64,000 nucleotides of DNA from Eucalyptus grandis (Eukaryota > Streptophyta > Magnoliopsida > Myrtales > Myrtaceae). Below are positions 48,671 to 61,581 of this stretch, in pieces. The translations under genes were made by a program, and so were the position numbers. Numbering within the stretch: position 1 is the stretch's first letter; every line of letters starts with the position of its first letter. Under the pieces are notes generated by a model, which was not told the origin of the DNA, did no database searches, and was given only the letters and a program-made list of their open reading frames with translations. Location: positions 54,007,382 to 54,071,381 of the forward strand of contig NC_052617.1 of assembly GCF_016545825.1 (NCBI RefSeq). The letters are read 5' to 3'.

Positions 48671-49712
48671 AGCCAAGTTTAAGACCGATGCTTCTAGTTC
48701 AGTTCGACCATCAGATGAGCTTTTTTTCATTGTTCTGATCATGTGAAGATACTGTGTGAAGAAGCAAACTAAGAGGAGCCTGATCTGACCGCAAGCATAG
48801 TGGCTTGTAAGCCGTGAGGCACCTGTGCACAACATAAGGAAAACGTGTTGAACCGATTGCTATTGAGAGATTCTAGCATGGATTGAGTTCAGAGATTTAA
48901 ATAGCATCACACCTTCTAGGGATGTCCAGTTGTGCTCTCTATATACTTTGTCACCTTCCTTTAGCTGCGAATCTTCTCAATGATTCACTATACTACATGT
49001 CCAGTTAATCAATTTGAAGAAAAGAAGAAAGAAGCAATTGTCGATTCTACATAATATCCACAACTCACATCGATTATGCTAACTTTTGTTGGTGAATTCG
49101 CTTCAGACCCAAAAAGAGAAAAAAAAGGATTAAATCAGAAACAGATAGATAACGAACAGTAATTCTGTGACACATTGTTGAGGACTTAGATAAACAGCTT
49201 CATAGAAGTCTGTCGCTTAATGATTGGGACACGGTGCAATTCATTGATTTAAATCAATGGTCTTGTTTGTAATACGAAGGGGGATGAGTGGATGATCATC
49301 AAAAAGGCCAGACGGTCTAACTATTCAGAGTTCCATACCAAATTCTTTGCGATTTGTCGAGTAAAATCAATGGTTTTGTTTGTTAAATGAAGGGGATGAG
49401 TGGCTCATCAAAAGACCAGGTGGTTTATCTATTCATAGTTCCATACCAAAAAACTCTTTGAGCGGCGTCGTTCTGCAGTTCCTCAGGGACTTGGCGCTGA
49501 CCACATTATCAAAACTGAGACAAGAGTCTGAACAATCCATCCCCATCCTCCCCTCTTCCTCCTCGTCCTCCTCGTCCTCCTATATATCCGATCTCTGCGA
49601 TGGTTCCTCTTTTCTTGCATAATCATCAATCGATTCGTTCCCTGGATTGCTTCTCTTGAATTTCTCAGTTCTACCTAACCCTCTCTCCCTCTCCCCCTCT
49701 CTCTCTCTCAAA
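48671..49712. other. Intergenic and GluTR-binding protein 5' region
   Basis: The stretch holds the 3' flank of the preceding exon, then two similar segments (catcaatggtcttgtttgt... ggggatgagtgg at about 49254 and aatcaatggttttgtttgtt... at about 49367). A CT-rich leader at 49675-49710 is the probable 5' UTR of the next gene. Confidence 0.45.
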
Positions 49713-52700
49713 ATGCTGCTTCAAGCTCAATCACTGAGGACCCATTTCACTCCTTCACCGACCCTTCTCAGACCCAACCTCAAGACCCAATTTTTCCATC
49801 GAAAACCATGCTCGTTCCCAAGTTATTCTGCTTCAAGACCCTGAAATGCTCACTTTCCGCCGTCGCCGAAGCCACCAGCTGGGACTGTCCTCCAGTACGA
49901 AGCCGTTTCCGGCCGAAGTTTCGAGGACCATCGTGGAGTTGACCCCCGAGGGACGCTCTCGACGCTGACCGACGACGGTTGGCCTCTCGGCATCGGCGTT
50001 CGATTCGCGGTTGCGCCAGATGGCACTCCAATCTTGTGCTTGAATGAGGCTGACAGGCAGTTCCTGCCGACAAGAGGTCCAGTCTGCATGTTCAGGTGCT
50101 TTTTATTCTTGAAATTTCTTTCCCACTTCAAGTTTATTCTTGTTTGCGTGCGCTTGAAGAAAATGTAGTATATTTTGTTATCTGATTGGGAGAAATTTGC
50201 TTTTTTGCGGGGATTATTGAATCAGTTGAACCAGTGTGGGTTACGGACTCCGCAGTGCACAATTCGGGGCAGTCTTGCTAAAGCTGGAGATAGAATGTTT
50301 TCAAAGGTAATGCCTTTGTTGTCAGTGGAGTTGATTTTCTTACATGCTCTCGTAAATGGGAAGAGTGTCGCATTGTAGTGATCTCAGGAGCTGCCTAGAG
50401 ATCTCCTTTAACCTTAGCATGGAGTTCATAAATTGTGCTTTTGAGTGAGGTAGATGTACATTACTGCGATGATGTGGTCACAGGATTTTATTATCTTCTA
50501 TTTTCTCGGATTTAATTTGCTACTCTCCATACCCTGTTGTTTGCGGAAGCCATACTTGAATGGTATCGCTCATCTTTGGCTTATCTATGGGCTTTGCCTG
50601 GTCCCTTTTCCCCTTTTCGGTGGAACTCCTCAAACAATGAGTGTGAGATAGTTACGCGTTCAATTCCTGAAAAATGAATGGTTTGGCACTTATTTATGGA
50701 AGTTTGAAACTTTCAGGATCAGCTTTGCGAATCGCTTGCTTCTCCATAAAATTCTGTTTCAAAAATATGAAGCCTCTATTGTTGGCCCTTGCCTAGCAAA
50801 TGTAAAGCTAACACATTCCATTTCTTGGTTATACATTGTCTTAAAAGATGCAATGGCGGTTGGTGTTAGCACCTTATTCTTCATCATATCTATCATCTTC
50901 TTTCCTTTCTAGAGAACGAGGATGGTGTTTTGTTTCCTAACTCAGCATAAAATCTTTTATTTAGCATTTTCATTTAGAAAAATCTCAATATAAAAAGAGT
51001 ATCTGAGAAGAACCTGCAAAGATCGTGTGTAAGGTGAAGCTAGGTGAAGCTTAGCAATCATTTGGGGGAATAACATACTGATCAAGCTTTTATAGAACTC
51101 TCAGTTCCAGTATGATTCTGTTTATACTCCTCCCTTAAGACCACTTTCGTCATCTGCAAGGCTTATCTATGCTGATCTTGAAAGATATGGAGATGAAAAC
51201 AGCTATGTGCATCAATAGAGAGATGCATAAATGTTTTCTACCTACTGGATATTGTATCACAGTGTTGGGCAAGTATGCCTGTTTATTTTCCAATAAATAT
51301 TAGCAATGGCTTGGGAGAAAATAATGACTGATACAGAGCAGATCACAAATAATTTAGCAATTAATTGTCTTGAAATCAAATCTAATCATGGTGAGCCACG
51401 CTTCATGAGAAACCTCATTTCATAACATCATATCTCTTGACAGATTCTTTTTTCCTTTTTCATTTTTCAGAACCTTCAAATAAAAGATGTTTTTAACAGT
51501 TCTCAAGTCCAAGACCAACTCTTTAGTCTTCTTTTCTGTTTGGTGGGCGTTATAGAGTACTTAAGTCATCCAATAAAATTACTTTAAGAACATTCTTGCA
51601 TCATAAATCTCAAAACCGAGTTCTATTTGTATGAGATCTAAGAAGAGCCAATCAAGAGACCTATGACAGCAAGAGTAGCAGTAGTCAGGCTCTTTTGCCA
51701 CAGTTGCTGCATAATTTGCCGATGTTCTGGCTATCCACAGATTCCATTCTCATATTCGGTACTGTAGAGCTTTGATTATGGGTAGGATCCAAATCCATTC
51801 AAATATTTAGATGATTCTCCTGCCATCCTCATTTGAGACGAATTATCTCGTTTACAAACTAGTTGTGTTTGTGACTTGGATTGTTGAGTTCAAACTGACT
51901 CATGGTTGTATTATGGCAATTTAATCTGCAAGCATGTAAATTACAGAGAAAGGCATGATTAGTGCTTCTAGTCTTCTAACTTTTCATTACTACTGGGTAG
52001 CATTGAAATTAAGTATCCATGAGCACTGAGAAGGTATGTATCTGGTATGGCTGCTCATGGATTTTAGTTCCTTCTGTTGAAGGGTTCGCACCTTGGTGCC
52101 TCATAGTGAATTTTCTTTACTTGTTGAATTAAAAATGAAAACGTAAAACATTGTCCTTGGATAGCCTTTCTGTTATTTGGGAAACAGACATCCTCCACTG
52201 ATTGGATGTGAGTTAAAATTATCAGTATTGAGGAGTCTTGAATTGTCTTCTGTAGCTGTTGTAGCTGATATGCACTCTCTTGTAATGTTTTAACTTTTTG
52301 GAGAGTGCTTTGGATTTGAAGATCTTTATTAGGTTAGTCTAGCTTTAACGCTTTATAATTGATACTAGCACCTGAATATTGGGGCTATAGAGACCCATTT
52401 GTTGTGGTTAAAGTCTAAATCTTTTTCACTCTATGGGAGCACATGAGTGATAATCTGAGTTTACTATGTGCATTCATATGGGTGACAATGAACACTTCCT
52501 TTCAGCGGCTTCTTTCAGCGTGGACAGAGAGATTTGGATCAGAAGCTGAGGAAGACCAATTGTATTACATAGATGTGGAAAAGGTACTTCAGATCGAAGA
52601 CTTTAAGGAGGTATGCCAATTTGTCTTTCTGCATTTTCTGTCCCGGTTTCCTTTCTAGTCTGTCTTTTTGATCTATAGTAGAGCAATGACAACCTTTCTG

Positions 52701-53487
52701 ATATTAAAACATATAGTGCACTTGTCTGATGTTGGGTACCATGTCAGGATGGCATATGGGTCACCTCATCTGATTATAAAAGTGCATCCCCTGATCCACT
52801 TCGAGACTTTGCTGAAAAGATTGTCACTGAGATAAACACCAATAACATGGAAGATATTTATCGCTTTTGCAATGTGTATGTTGATTTGGACTTCCAGGTA
52901 CGCATTATTTTCACTTTCCTATCTTGAACTTTACATCAAAACTGTTAAATTGGAATTGCATACATTGAATATTTCAAGTCTTATTGAAAACTAAAGGCTT
53001 TTGAAAAGAGAAATGGCTCTTTAAGTTCTCATACTGTGCAGAGGCCTTTGACAAATGAAAACTTGCTTGATTTATTTTGAAGAATAATGGCAGTCCTATC
53101 TGGCTCGATTGGCCATTTAAAGAAAATGAATCTCAACTATTAAGTGTGCTTTGAATGCGTGCCTGATGCATTCAGCCTGTAACAAGCTTACTTTTAATGT
53201 CATTTTGCATTACATGCGCATCTTTCTTCATGGTGTCGTCTAAAGGGATTCATACATGATTGCAGGTGTCTGAGGCAAAAATGATATGGGTTGACCGGTT
53301 AGGCTTTGATGTGCATCCACTCCCTCCAAGTAGTATATTCGATGTCCGCATTCCTTTTCCAAGAGAAGTTACAGATGAGAAGGGTGCAAAATCATCTTTC
53401 AATGGTATGTCTCAAATAGCGGGAGGTAGAAAAGAATTTCCATGCCCCGATTTTAACAAGGTGGAACAATTAAAGCAGATAGCTTAG
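49713..53487 (+). CDS. GLUTRBP: Glutamyl-tRNA reductase-binding protein, chloroplastic
   Basis: This thylakoid-associated plastid protein (also called PGR7/GBP) holds part of the glutamyl-tRNA reductase pool at the membrane and tunes tetrapyrrole synthesis. The fold is heme-oxygenase/split-barrel-like. It has five exons: 49713-50095, 50226-50306, 52506-52610, 52748-52897 and 53266-53487, all GT-AG. A Ser-rich transit peptide starts MLLQAQSLRTHFTPSPTLLR. Conserved blocks are TLSTLTDDGWPLGIGVRFAV, QCGLRTPQCTIRGSL, DGIWVTSSDYKSASPDPLRD, NNMEDIYRFCNVYVDLDF and FPREVTDEKGAKSSFNGMSQ. The second intron is 2.2 kb. Exon 1 has about four frame breaks (near 49820, 49890, 49945 and 50065), including a G missing in GGGG. 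The 3' end has compensating indels where the family has SQ.AWEVEK. Exons 2-4 are clean. Identity is secure; the breaks are probably assembly errors. Confidence 0.9.
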
Positions 53488-54424
53488 ATGATAAATACTT
53501 TGTATCCTCTGCCTTCCTGATTGAAGGCAACGCTAGTGGATTCAGGTCTTCTGTCTGTTCATTGCTGGAGTTTTGCCCAATGTCAGAGAAGTTTTGGGTT
53601 TTGGCAGAAAAAAAAGAGAGAAGTTTTGGTGATTATTTGGTGGTTGATTGTACCACTTTGTGTATCCAATTTTGAGGAGATTGTATTGTGTCTTAGTTGG
53701 TTAAAATTGGAAATCTAGGCTGGTCATTTGGACAATTGTGGCAAGCAGTGTTGATGCCAAAATGTCATCTTATGCAATATTACAGAATTTTGGCAGAAAT
53801 GCCTCCTCCATTTAGATTCATTTGCACCCCAGAATCATGTAATTGTTCATGCATATTGCTTTATCCCATAAGCAAAGGGCAATGAAGATGGTATTTCATT
53901 CTGAGTGTTCTTATAGTAAAGTCCGGTGAAATTATGAGGTAGTTTTTGGATACTTACCTGTAATTAAGAAGAAGCTATGTAAGTGCCTCGTTCGACTGTG
54001 TGGGGAGAGGGGTGTGCAGTACAAGACTTCCACTATGATCTTTTCCCTTTAGTCCAGATATCATTGATGGGGTTTTGTTAACTATGCAAATAATACTTCA
54101 CAAGCAAGATGAAGCGATCAGCAAAAATGAGCTCAGGTTATTTAATTGAATGCAACAAACGAGTAAGGTGTTTCAACAATCATTATTATCTTTACTCCTA
54201 ACTAGAAGATCCTCGTCGCTTGGACCCATTCCAGATTCTCTACTCTGGTCACTGAGCAAGATAATACATTCTTGTAGTCCCTGTACAGGGTCCTACAGAG
54301 TGGACATGATACCCTTAAATGATCATTAGGAAGCTCAAGAACAATCACATGTCAAATGCAGAACTCTATCAAGGACCATAATGGTCAACCTGAACACTAG
54401 AAGGGACTAAATCATGCCCATGTC
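53488..54424. other. Intergenic between convergent genes
   Basis: 3' flank of the GluTR-binding protein gene (plus) and of the membrane-protein gene (minus). No coding region was recognised. Confidence 0.5.
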
Positions 54425-55292
54425 TTAGTTCCACCTCCAATTTTCCTCCTGCCTCTCATTACAGACATAGTAGAACACGGTGAACACTGCATAGCCGAAG
54501 GAGTTCACCAGGCACAAAAGGATCGTTACGCAGAAGCCGAAACCAACCTTGACCATCGGGGCTAGGTGATCCTCATCGTCTGTGATCATGACATAGAACA
54601 GCACATAGATGGGGTAACTCAACAGAGCTAATGCCAACACAAGGATAAAACCTTCCATTTTCTTCCTCGGATCAGCTCCTCACCCTCACTCCCAGTGCCT
54701 TCACGCCTTGCCAATCATCCTCCACGACGGAGATGACCAGTTCAAGAACCCATTTAGGAGCAAGGTAGAAGTACAGCAGAAGCATTGCCGCCGCAGCCGC
54801 AACAACACCAATCGCCAACGCGAGATTACAATCGAACACCCGCATGAAGTTGGCAAATTGCATGAACAAGAAGAGCATAACCAGGTACGCCGCGGTCAAA
54901 ACGGAGACACACAGCCATGTAAGGAAGGGCTTCTTCCAGCGGGACCGGATCCGCGATATCAGATCCCTGAGGCTCGTAGGTCTCGTGGCGCGAGGGAAGG
55001 TTGACCCATTGATGACCAACATCATCCCGGAGAAAGAAACTAGGAAAAGGCCAGCAAGAAGAATGATTCAATAAGCGCAAGAGCTCTCACGTCTCCGGAT
55101 CTAGCCTTGACTGCTCATAACCATTCTCGACTTTCTCCAGCAAGGTCCTGCTAGGGAGAAATGGAGCAGCACTAGGAGGAAAGTGGGGCATGAGATGAGA
55201 AGCATGACTTGGATCGTGAGCTTCTGGTTCCAGGCTGGTATTCGGATTGCTTCTCTGAGGACCCAAATCGCGTTCGACGGCGATGAGGCCAT
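54425..55292 (-). CDS. Uncharacterised plant multi-pass membrane protein (frameshifted)
   Basis: Intronless minus-strand gene of about 290 codons for a hydrophobic protein from a plant family of unknown function. It starts MASSPSNAIWVLREAIRIPA. There are about six membrane segments: LTIQVMLLISCPTFLLVLLH; a segment before GMMLVINGSTF; PFLTWLCVSVLTAAYLVMLF; LALAIGVVAAAAAMLLLYFY; MEGFILVLALALLSYPIYVL; and VGFGFCVTILLCLVNSFGYA. The C terminus is VCNERQEENWRWN. The middle loop has a basic stretch (ISRIRSRWKKP). Frame breaks near 55140, 55095, 55045 and 54690 include a T missing in a T-run. The hydrophobic pattern continues across each. Function cannot be assigned from sequence. Confidence 0.7.
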
Positions 55293-55562
55293 GGCGGATG
55301 ATGCTGGGAAGGAAACGATCCTCGGTCGGAAGGAAAATGCTTAAAGAGAAGACTCCACTTTCCTGTGTATTATTGTTTTAGGGTGAAGGAACTATGATGG
55401 AGATCAATGTTATTATATTCATCATTGCTGGCATTTCTGCTGGGGGGATTAATTTAATGCCCAAGAAACTTAGGTGGTCTCGTCACTTGGCAATTAGCAC
55501 GTCAAAGATTCTAATTTTCTGCTTTTTTATCCGAGATTTGAAAAAAATTCCTAATGAGGCGT

Positions 55563-56356
55563 GAAGTACCCTTATTTTCTCAAATAAGGGCTTGAAATGA
55601 ACCTTTGCGTTATTTAAAATTAAGGCCTACAATGGCCATAATTATTTCAAATGAAGGGTTGACCTCGCCGGTTAAATTATTTTTATTCTTTTTTTCTTCT
55701 GTTTTTCTCTTTTTGGTATGGGCTAGTGGCCGTCAGCGGGGCTTGGCAACCTCACCAATTGCTGGTAAGGGCTGGGAGGGCTTGACCACCCTCACCAGCC
55801 GTTGGGTAGAGCCGACTAGGGCTTGTCGGCCCTCGCAAGCCCTTGTTGGCAGTGGGCAAGGCTAGCCTCGCCAAGCCTCACTTGTGGCCGACGAGGGCTC
55901 GGTGAGGATGGCCAAGCCCAAGGCGGTCGCCTCCCCAGGGAGGCTGTCCTTCGCTAATGGCCGCGAGGTTGACCTCCCTCAAAGAGAGGGTCGCTTTGCC
56001 CAAGCGAGGACGTCACTCACCGGTGGCTAGTGAGGGTGGCCCTTGCCAAATCGAGGAGGGCAACCCTTGCCCAACTCTCTTTGGCATTGCTAGTGGTAGG
56101 CCGGCCATTGACGAAGAATAAAGAAAAAAAAAAATAATAATTGACTAAAATATCATTGACTAATTAAAAAATTAGACTCTTATTTGATATAACATAATCA
56201 CTTCATATTTTCATTTGAAATAAAATCCACTTCAGATCTTTATTTGAAAATAATAACATTTTAAGTTTCTATTTGAAGACAATCCAACTTCTTATTATAG
56301 AAAATTAAAACTTCAAGTCTTTATTTAAAACTTTCCTTCAAACTTTAATATACTTC
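55563..56356. mobile_element. Foldback element with GC-rich core
   Basis: The left end (GAAGTACCCTTATTTTCTCA, then AATAAGGGCTTGAAATG) is mirrored on the right (reverse complement GAAGTATATTAAAGTTTGAA, then AAATAAAGACTTGAAG). The arms carry repeated 'tttatttgaaa' words. The centre at 55715-56105 is GC-rich, with repeated 'ctcgccaagcc', 'gagggcttg' and 'gaccaccctc' words flanked by T-rich and A-rich runs. No coding region. It is the same architecture as the elements at 477, 13034 and 37019. Confidence 0.6.
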
Positions 56357-57675
56357 AAGATTAGCAAGTTCTCCCAGAGGACGAGCCCAGAAAATGCGGA
56401 GGAGAGGGACGCGTGCGACCTTTGGATGATACCGACGATTTACTTTTCTCGTTCGATCCGAATCTCGTGCCTTTTCACATGTTCTGGTTCTTCCTAATAA
56501 GCATCGTAAAAGGAACAAACGAAGTACCGGACTAAGAAAGGGGGAGGTGTCAACTGAGGTAGCACTTTACTGTGGAAACAGCTCTTCCAGATTACCCTCA
56601 ATTATTAAATTGAGGTGGTCCCAACTTAGACAGGAGGTCTGAATAAGGAATTAAGCTATGTTTTCTAATTGATTACTTACATTTTCATTTAAGGGTCCCC
56701 ACTGGAAAAGTCAGCCATGACTGAAGGGTTTGATGTTAAAAAAAATGGCTTAGATGAATAAGATGATGGTGACCCTTTCACTTATCTAGACGGCATCTCA
56801 GAAAATTAGACTTAAGAATAACCTTAGAATGATATACTTCTGATTGAGTAGATAATGCCCAAAAAGAAAAGCGAAACTCAATTGTCACTTACTAAAAGTG
56901 AACTCAATTTGCTCAAATAAGAACACTGGCAGAAGTGTACGCACTTACGTTGCACAGATCCCACGTCAAATTTGATGAACTGTCCGTATGGATTTGAATA
57001 TTTATTGGAATGACATTAAGGTAAAATCATAGTAACACTCGTTAGAGTACCATAGCAACAGATCTCTTCTTTATAAGCCTTTTGGATTAGCCACTAGCAT
57101 TGGAGCGAACTCCTGAGTTTTCTCAGTTCTAATATTTATGGCGCTGACAAAGAATCCTTCTCTCTTGAACCTCAAGATAATCTGTTCCTTAATTACAGAG
57201 TCAATGATGTGTTTTTCTCGAAAGTAGTAATCGCGACACTGGCACTATCCTTCCGCTTCCTTCTAATAGATGAGACTAGACGCTGTTAACGCATCTCCCG
57301 GTTTCATAGCAATTTGCGAATCTGATGCATATTTGCGTGCACATTTATCTATCATGTCATTGCAAATCCATCCTTTTTGCGGAAAAGCCAAACTCATAAG
57401 ATAAGCTCGCAATATATGCTGTTGCAAAAAGCCAATAAAACCAGCATGACTATCTATCCACAATTCTTAAGAGTTAACCCTAGAATTTTCACAAGAAAGA
57501 GAGAGTACTGCATTGACTATATTTACATGACCACTTTTTTTTTTCTTTTGGTCGAAACATGACCACTTGAGAAAGCCATAAATACTATGTGCCTAGTTAG
57601 GAAAGGCATAGGATACACATGATGTATATTTTCCTTCCACCATCTGTACATAGGAAGAGCATATCGATGCTAAAA
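56357..57675. other. Intergenic, EXO70 3' flank
   Basis: No gene was recognised. The last part holds the likely 3' UTR of the minus-strand EXO70 gene. Confidence 0.45.
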
Positions 57676-59715
57676 CTAAGCAGCAGTCAGAGTAAGGTAG
57701 AGTTGACTGGTCATTGCGTTTTTCATATTGTCGATGGGGTAATTCGTCGTGACACTCTTACTATTTCCGAGCTTTCTGTGCTTTGGTTGAAAGAGAGAGC
57801 CGAGCATGTTCTCCAAGCTCTGCACAGAATGCTTGATATAGCGGTGGGCACTGTCGTCTGGAGTGATCGAAGTTGTGTATTTTTTTATGTAACTCCCATA
57901 AATGGGCGCGATGGCCTGCACCACACGTTGGCACATCTTTTCCCTCAAATCTTCATCAGGGATGATCCAATTATATTGCTTCTTGTACATGTCATCAAAA
58001 GCTTCATTGAATGCCTTCAGCCTCTTCTTGAGAAGGTCTCTATCTATTGGTTCCTCTTCAGCTGTTAGATCGGTAGCGGCTTGTGTAATAGGAGCTAGAA
58101 GCTTTCCCCAGCTCTCCTTCAGGTAGAGCGTGGAATAGTAATCCTTGTATTGCTCATGTGCTCTTAGCCAAGACTCGCCCATCATGTCGCCAAGCTTCGT
58201 GCCTTTGAGACTGCAGAAATAGTGGTGGTTGTTCATCATGAAGAGGAAGGAGTGTGCTTGCGGTCGTGGTAGGCCTTTTGACCACGAATCCAAGTTCAGC
58301 CCAATTTCCTTCACGATGTTGTAAATCTGATTGGTGAATAGCCCCTCTTGATACTTTTCATGCTTCCAGCTCTGGTGGATCACCAGGATTTGGATCATGG
58401 TGGGCCTGTACTTGTCACCCAGCAGCTGATTGCAGTACTCCATGACAAAGCTCACGAGCAGCGGAACGCTGCCATCTGATGGAGGAGGGCTCTGCCTTTG
58501 TAGTTCCACTTGAAAGGAGAGCTCCCAGAATATCTCCCAAGCACCGTGAACAACGTTTCTAATGAGATCTCTTGTCAGGGTTTGGATTTCAGCGCAGGCT
58601 TTCGTACCAAAGAGTTGAGAAAAATCTGATCTTAGATCGTCCAGGACTGCAAAAACTTTCAACAGATTCAACAACTTGTCAGGGCTCTTCTTGCTTTCTG
58701 TGAACTTATTTCCAAATTGGAGAAACGCTGCAATTCCAGTACGGGAAGCGATCATTGTGAAGCACCTTGTCCAAACTTCCTGCCCCAGTTTCTCGAAGAC
58801 CTGCATGCTTAGCCTATGCTCGTGCTCAAAGACATGCTTCATGGCATATTGCAAATGCTGGCTCCACCTTTCCAGGTCACTTCATTGTCTGCTCATCATC
58901 GAATTGCAAGGTTGGACTCTCGAGATACTCCAAGTGGAGAGCTTGTAAACTTGCTCTAGCATTCAAGGTCCGGACATCGACATAAGCATGTATACAGCTT
59001 TCCAGCTGGTTGCTCATATTCAATCTCTCGAGGATGGCTTGCAACTTCTGCATGACAGATGCTGGAAAAGGTGATGAAGCGACACAAGCATCCTTCGTCA
59101 CGGGACATTCTGTCAGTGAGTCAAATGCAGGAGGAGCACTATTTTCTGTCAGAAGCTGCTTAAACTCACATTCTAGTTTGTCGAATGCGATACTTAGAGC
59201 TCCTCCGTCACGATGTGACTTCATTTCAGAAGACTGCAAATCTTGGAGGATGCTCAATGAACTCTTCAAGTTTAAAACATAGCGCTCGTTGGTCATCCCA
59301 TTGTCTTCCAAAAGCTCGATCACACCTGCAACCACTGAATTGCTAGCAAACAGTTGTCAGACAGAAATCTCAGTGCCTGCTCAAGCTTTCTCACGGTTGA
59401 AAGATAACACGGTAGGTTAGAGCAAGGGCTTGCAAACAGTGAGTGCTCGAGCTCACGAACAGACTCGTAGACTTTCAGGACCGCGTCCGCCGGTCGTATG
59501 GCGCAGTCTATGTGGTCTCCAATTGCAAGGAACGTGCACTTTTTCCGAGAGGCGGGTCTAAATGCAGACTCCAGAGACAACAATCTCTGGTCCGCCGTTT
59601 CCAATCTTAGACTCATTCCATCTAACTCAAGGCCGAGAGCCCTCGACTTGTCGAGGCTAGTCTTCAACAAGTCTCTAGCCGCCACAAGGCTCTCGATGCT
59701 CTTTCCCTCGGCCAT
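57676..59715 (-). CDS. EXO70: Exocyst subunit EXO70 family protein
   Basis: EXO70 proteins help tether secretory vesicles to the plasma membrane and bind phosphoinositides through the C-terminal bundle. This single-exon gene encodes about 680 residues. The N terminus (MAEGKSIESLVAARDLLKTS; FLSDNCLLAIQWLQ) and the phrase RPADAVLKVYESVRELEHSL resemble the intronless EXO70 branch nearest G, though subclade is uncertain. The Pfam-type C-terminal region spans YAMKHVFEHEHRLSMQVFEK to QLYLTL. It includes KSPDKLLNLLKVFAVLDDLR, SFLFMMNNHHYFCSLKGTKL and the LKAFNEAFDDMYKKQ block. Two one-base deletions break the frame, near 59327 (after AIQWLQ) and near 58874 (in an A-run before DLERWSQHLQ). The three pieces together span the full family length, so the gene is probably intact in the organism. 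Confidence 0.9.
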
Positions 59716-61581
59716 GACTCAGAACAAGTCCCGGCTCAGGATTCCTAGCGGATAAGACTTTCGATTCGGCCTTCTAAATGGCCTCTGCGCATTTCATGTA
59801 AAAACAATTAGACCCCCTCTTGCTAGTTTCCTTTACACAGCACATCTACTTTCTCACCAACTCACCAAATGTAAGTGAAAAGAAGACCCTGAATTCAAAC
59901 CAAACTTCACTTGCAAAAACAAACATATCTATTAGATCCGTGTAACTTCAACCAACATGCAACCATCTTCTTGCTTGGATTAATTGCACACCCCTCCCCT
60001 CCATCAGGAGAAAACCTTTGGGGACACACAATTTTCTCGTACTGTGGAAGCGAAAGGTTGTGTGAAAGAATCGAAGTTTGCAAATCCAAATGAGGTAATC
60101 CCCAAGTCTAGTCAATTACGCGATCTTAACCTGCACTCCACAAGTCATCCTCCCGGTGACTACAAGTCCTGTCCGATTATCCGGCTCGAATCTTGACCAT
60201 CTAAAGTCGACACGTCCAAGAGATGAGAATTACCCCTAGATGGTAAATCAAACTGCAATTTGTCAAAAGACACAGAGTAATTAAAACACACGTTCGGGCT
60301 ACATTGAATAACATTCACTTTTGTTCTTGTTCTTCATTTGGACTTGTTCTTTAATTTATCAGTAAGGGAAAAAGACTCATCTACTTCACTTGCAATTTGC
60401 AGTTGTAAAAGTTGCAAGGTCCTTCAAAAGCACGGATCATTACGTGCGGGACACCATGTTAAAAACTTTATTTTCACTGAAAGCAACATGGATGACGCAA
60501 CAATCGGACTAAAGGGTTAAAAGAGTGAAACAATGTGAATTCACAGCCAAGAGTACTGCAATGTGGAGCATACCAAATCTGAATCCTTTGCCTTGAACGG
60601 ACTGAAACAATTCCTTAACCACCAACGAAATGATATCTTTAAAGGCATAGCCGAAAAGAGTAACCAAACGGACACCAACTCGAGTGGAAGTGTATTTACT
60701 TTGAGAACTGAAGTCAGCAACATCTGGCAGAAACCCTTACCAAAAAAAAACATCTGGCAGAAACTTTCAAGACTCGGTTCAACCACTCTCCAACGCAAGA
60801 GACATCCACCCCTCCCTCCCTCATCCACATGGTCAAGTGGAAAACAAGTTTGGCAAACGCTTCCAAACCCCCCCAAACCTACAAACATGTCGGCCCAGGA
60901 GCTACATCGTTTTCTCTTTAGGAGAAAAAAAAAAAAAAAAAGGGAACAGCGTTAAAATCAGCAATGCCAAGTGGTTCGGCGACCTCAAAATGCACTATCG
61001 CATCAACAACAGTGAACTTTCTTTAGGAGGCTACACCATCATCACTGGCCTGCAGCCAGAACATGAACATCGGCAACTGGACGCAATAAATCTTCTAGCA
61101 TCAAAACAATCTGCATATTCTCTCGCACCTCAAAACTCATTAGTAATGGATAATTCAACGATTTATCAAAATCCCTGCCGATAGTAGTCATCTATAACAT
61201 TTAAAAGATAATCTCTGTTGCAACACAGAAATCGGGAAAAACTTAAGGAGGACGGGTCATAATACCAATAGCTCAAGGAATGTAAGACAATAATATAAGT
61301 AGAAATGATGGGATCAGCAGTCAATCCAACAAAATATTAGCTCGAGAAATGATCTGTTCATTTGATTACTGGCAGCGCACCAATACTGTATCTATACCTA
61401 TTTGCACAAATTCAAGATGCACATCAGAAAGAAATCGACTCTGAAAGGTTGCGAAAGAAAATAATTTTAAACAAAATCTGAGTCTCTCTGAGCAAAATGA
61501 CAAAGTAATAATCGGGAGAGAAGAATGCTATGCCAACTACAAAAGCACATGCATGAAATTTAATAAGGAATACTATGACTC
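59716..61581. other. EXO70 5' flank and beta-COP 3' flank
   Basis: No gene was recognised. Open frames at 60541-60955 show no family features. A 17-base A-run lies at about 60925-60941. The duplicated words catctggcagaaac at about 60720 and 60751 are a short direct repeat. The region nearest 61581 is the beta-COP 3' UTR. Confidence 0.45.
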
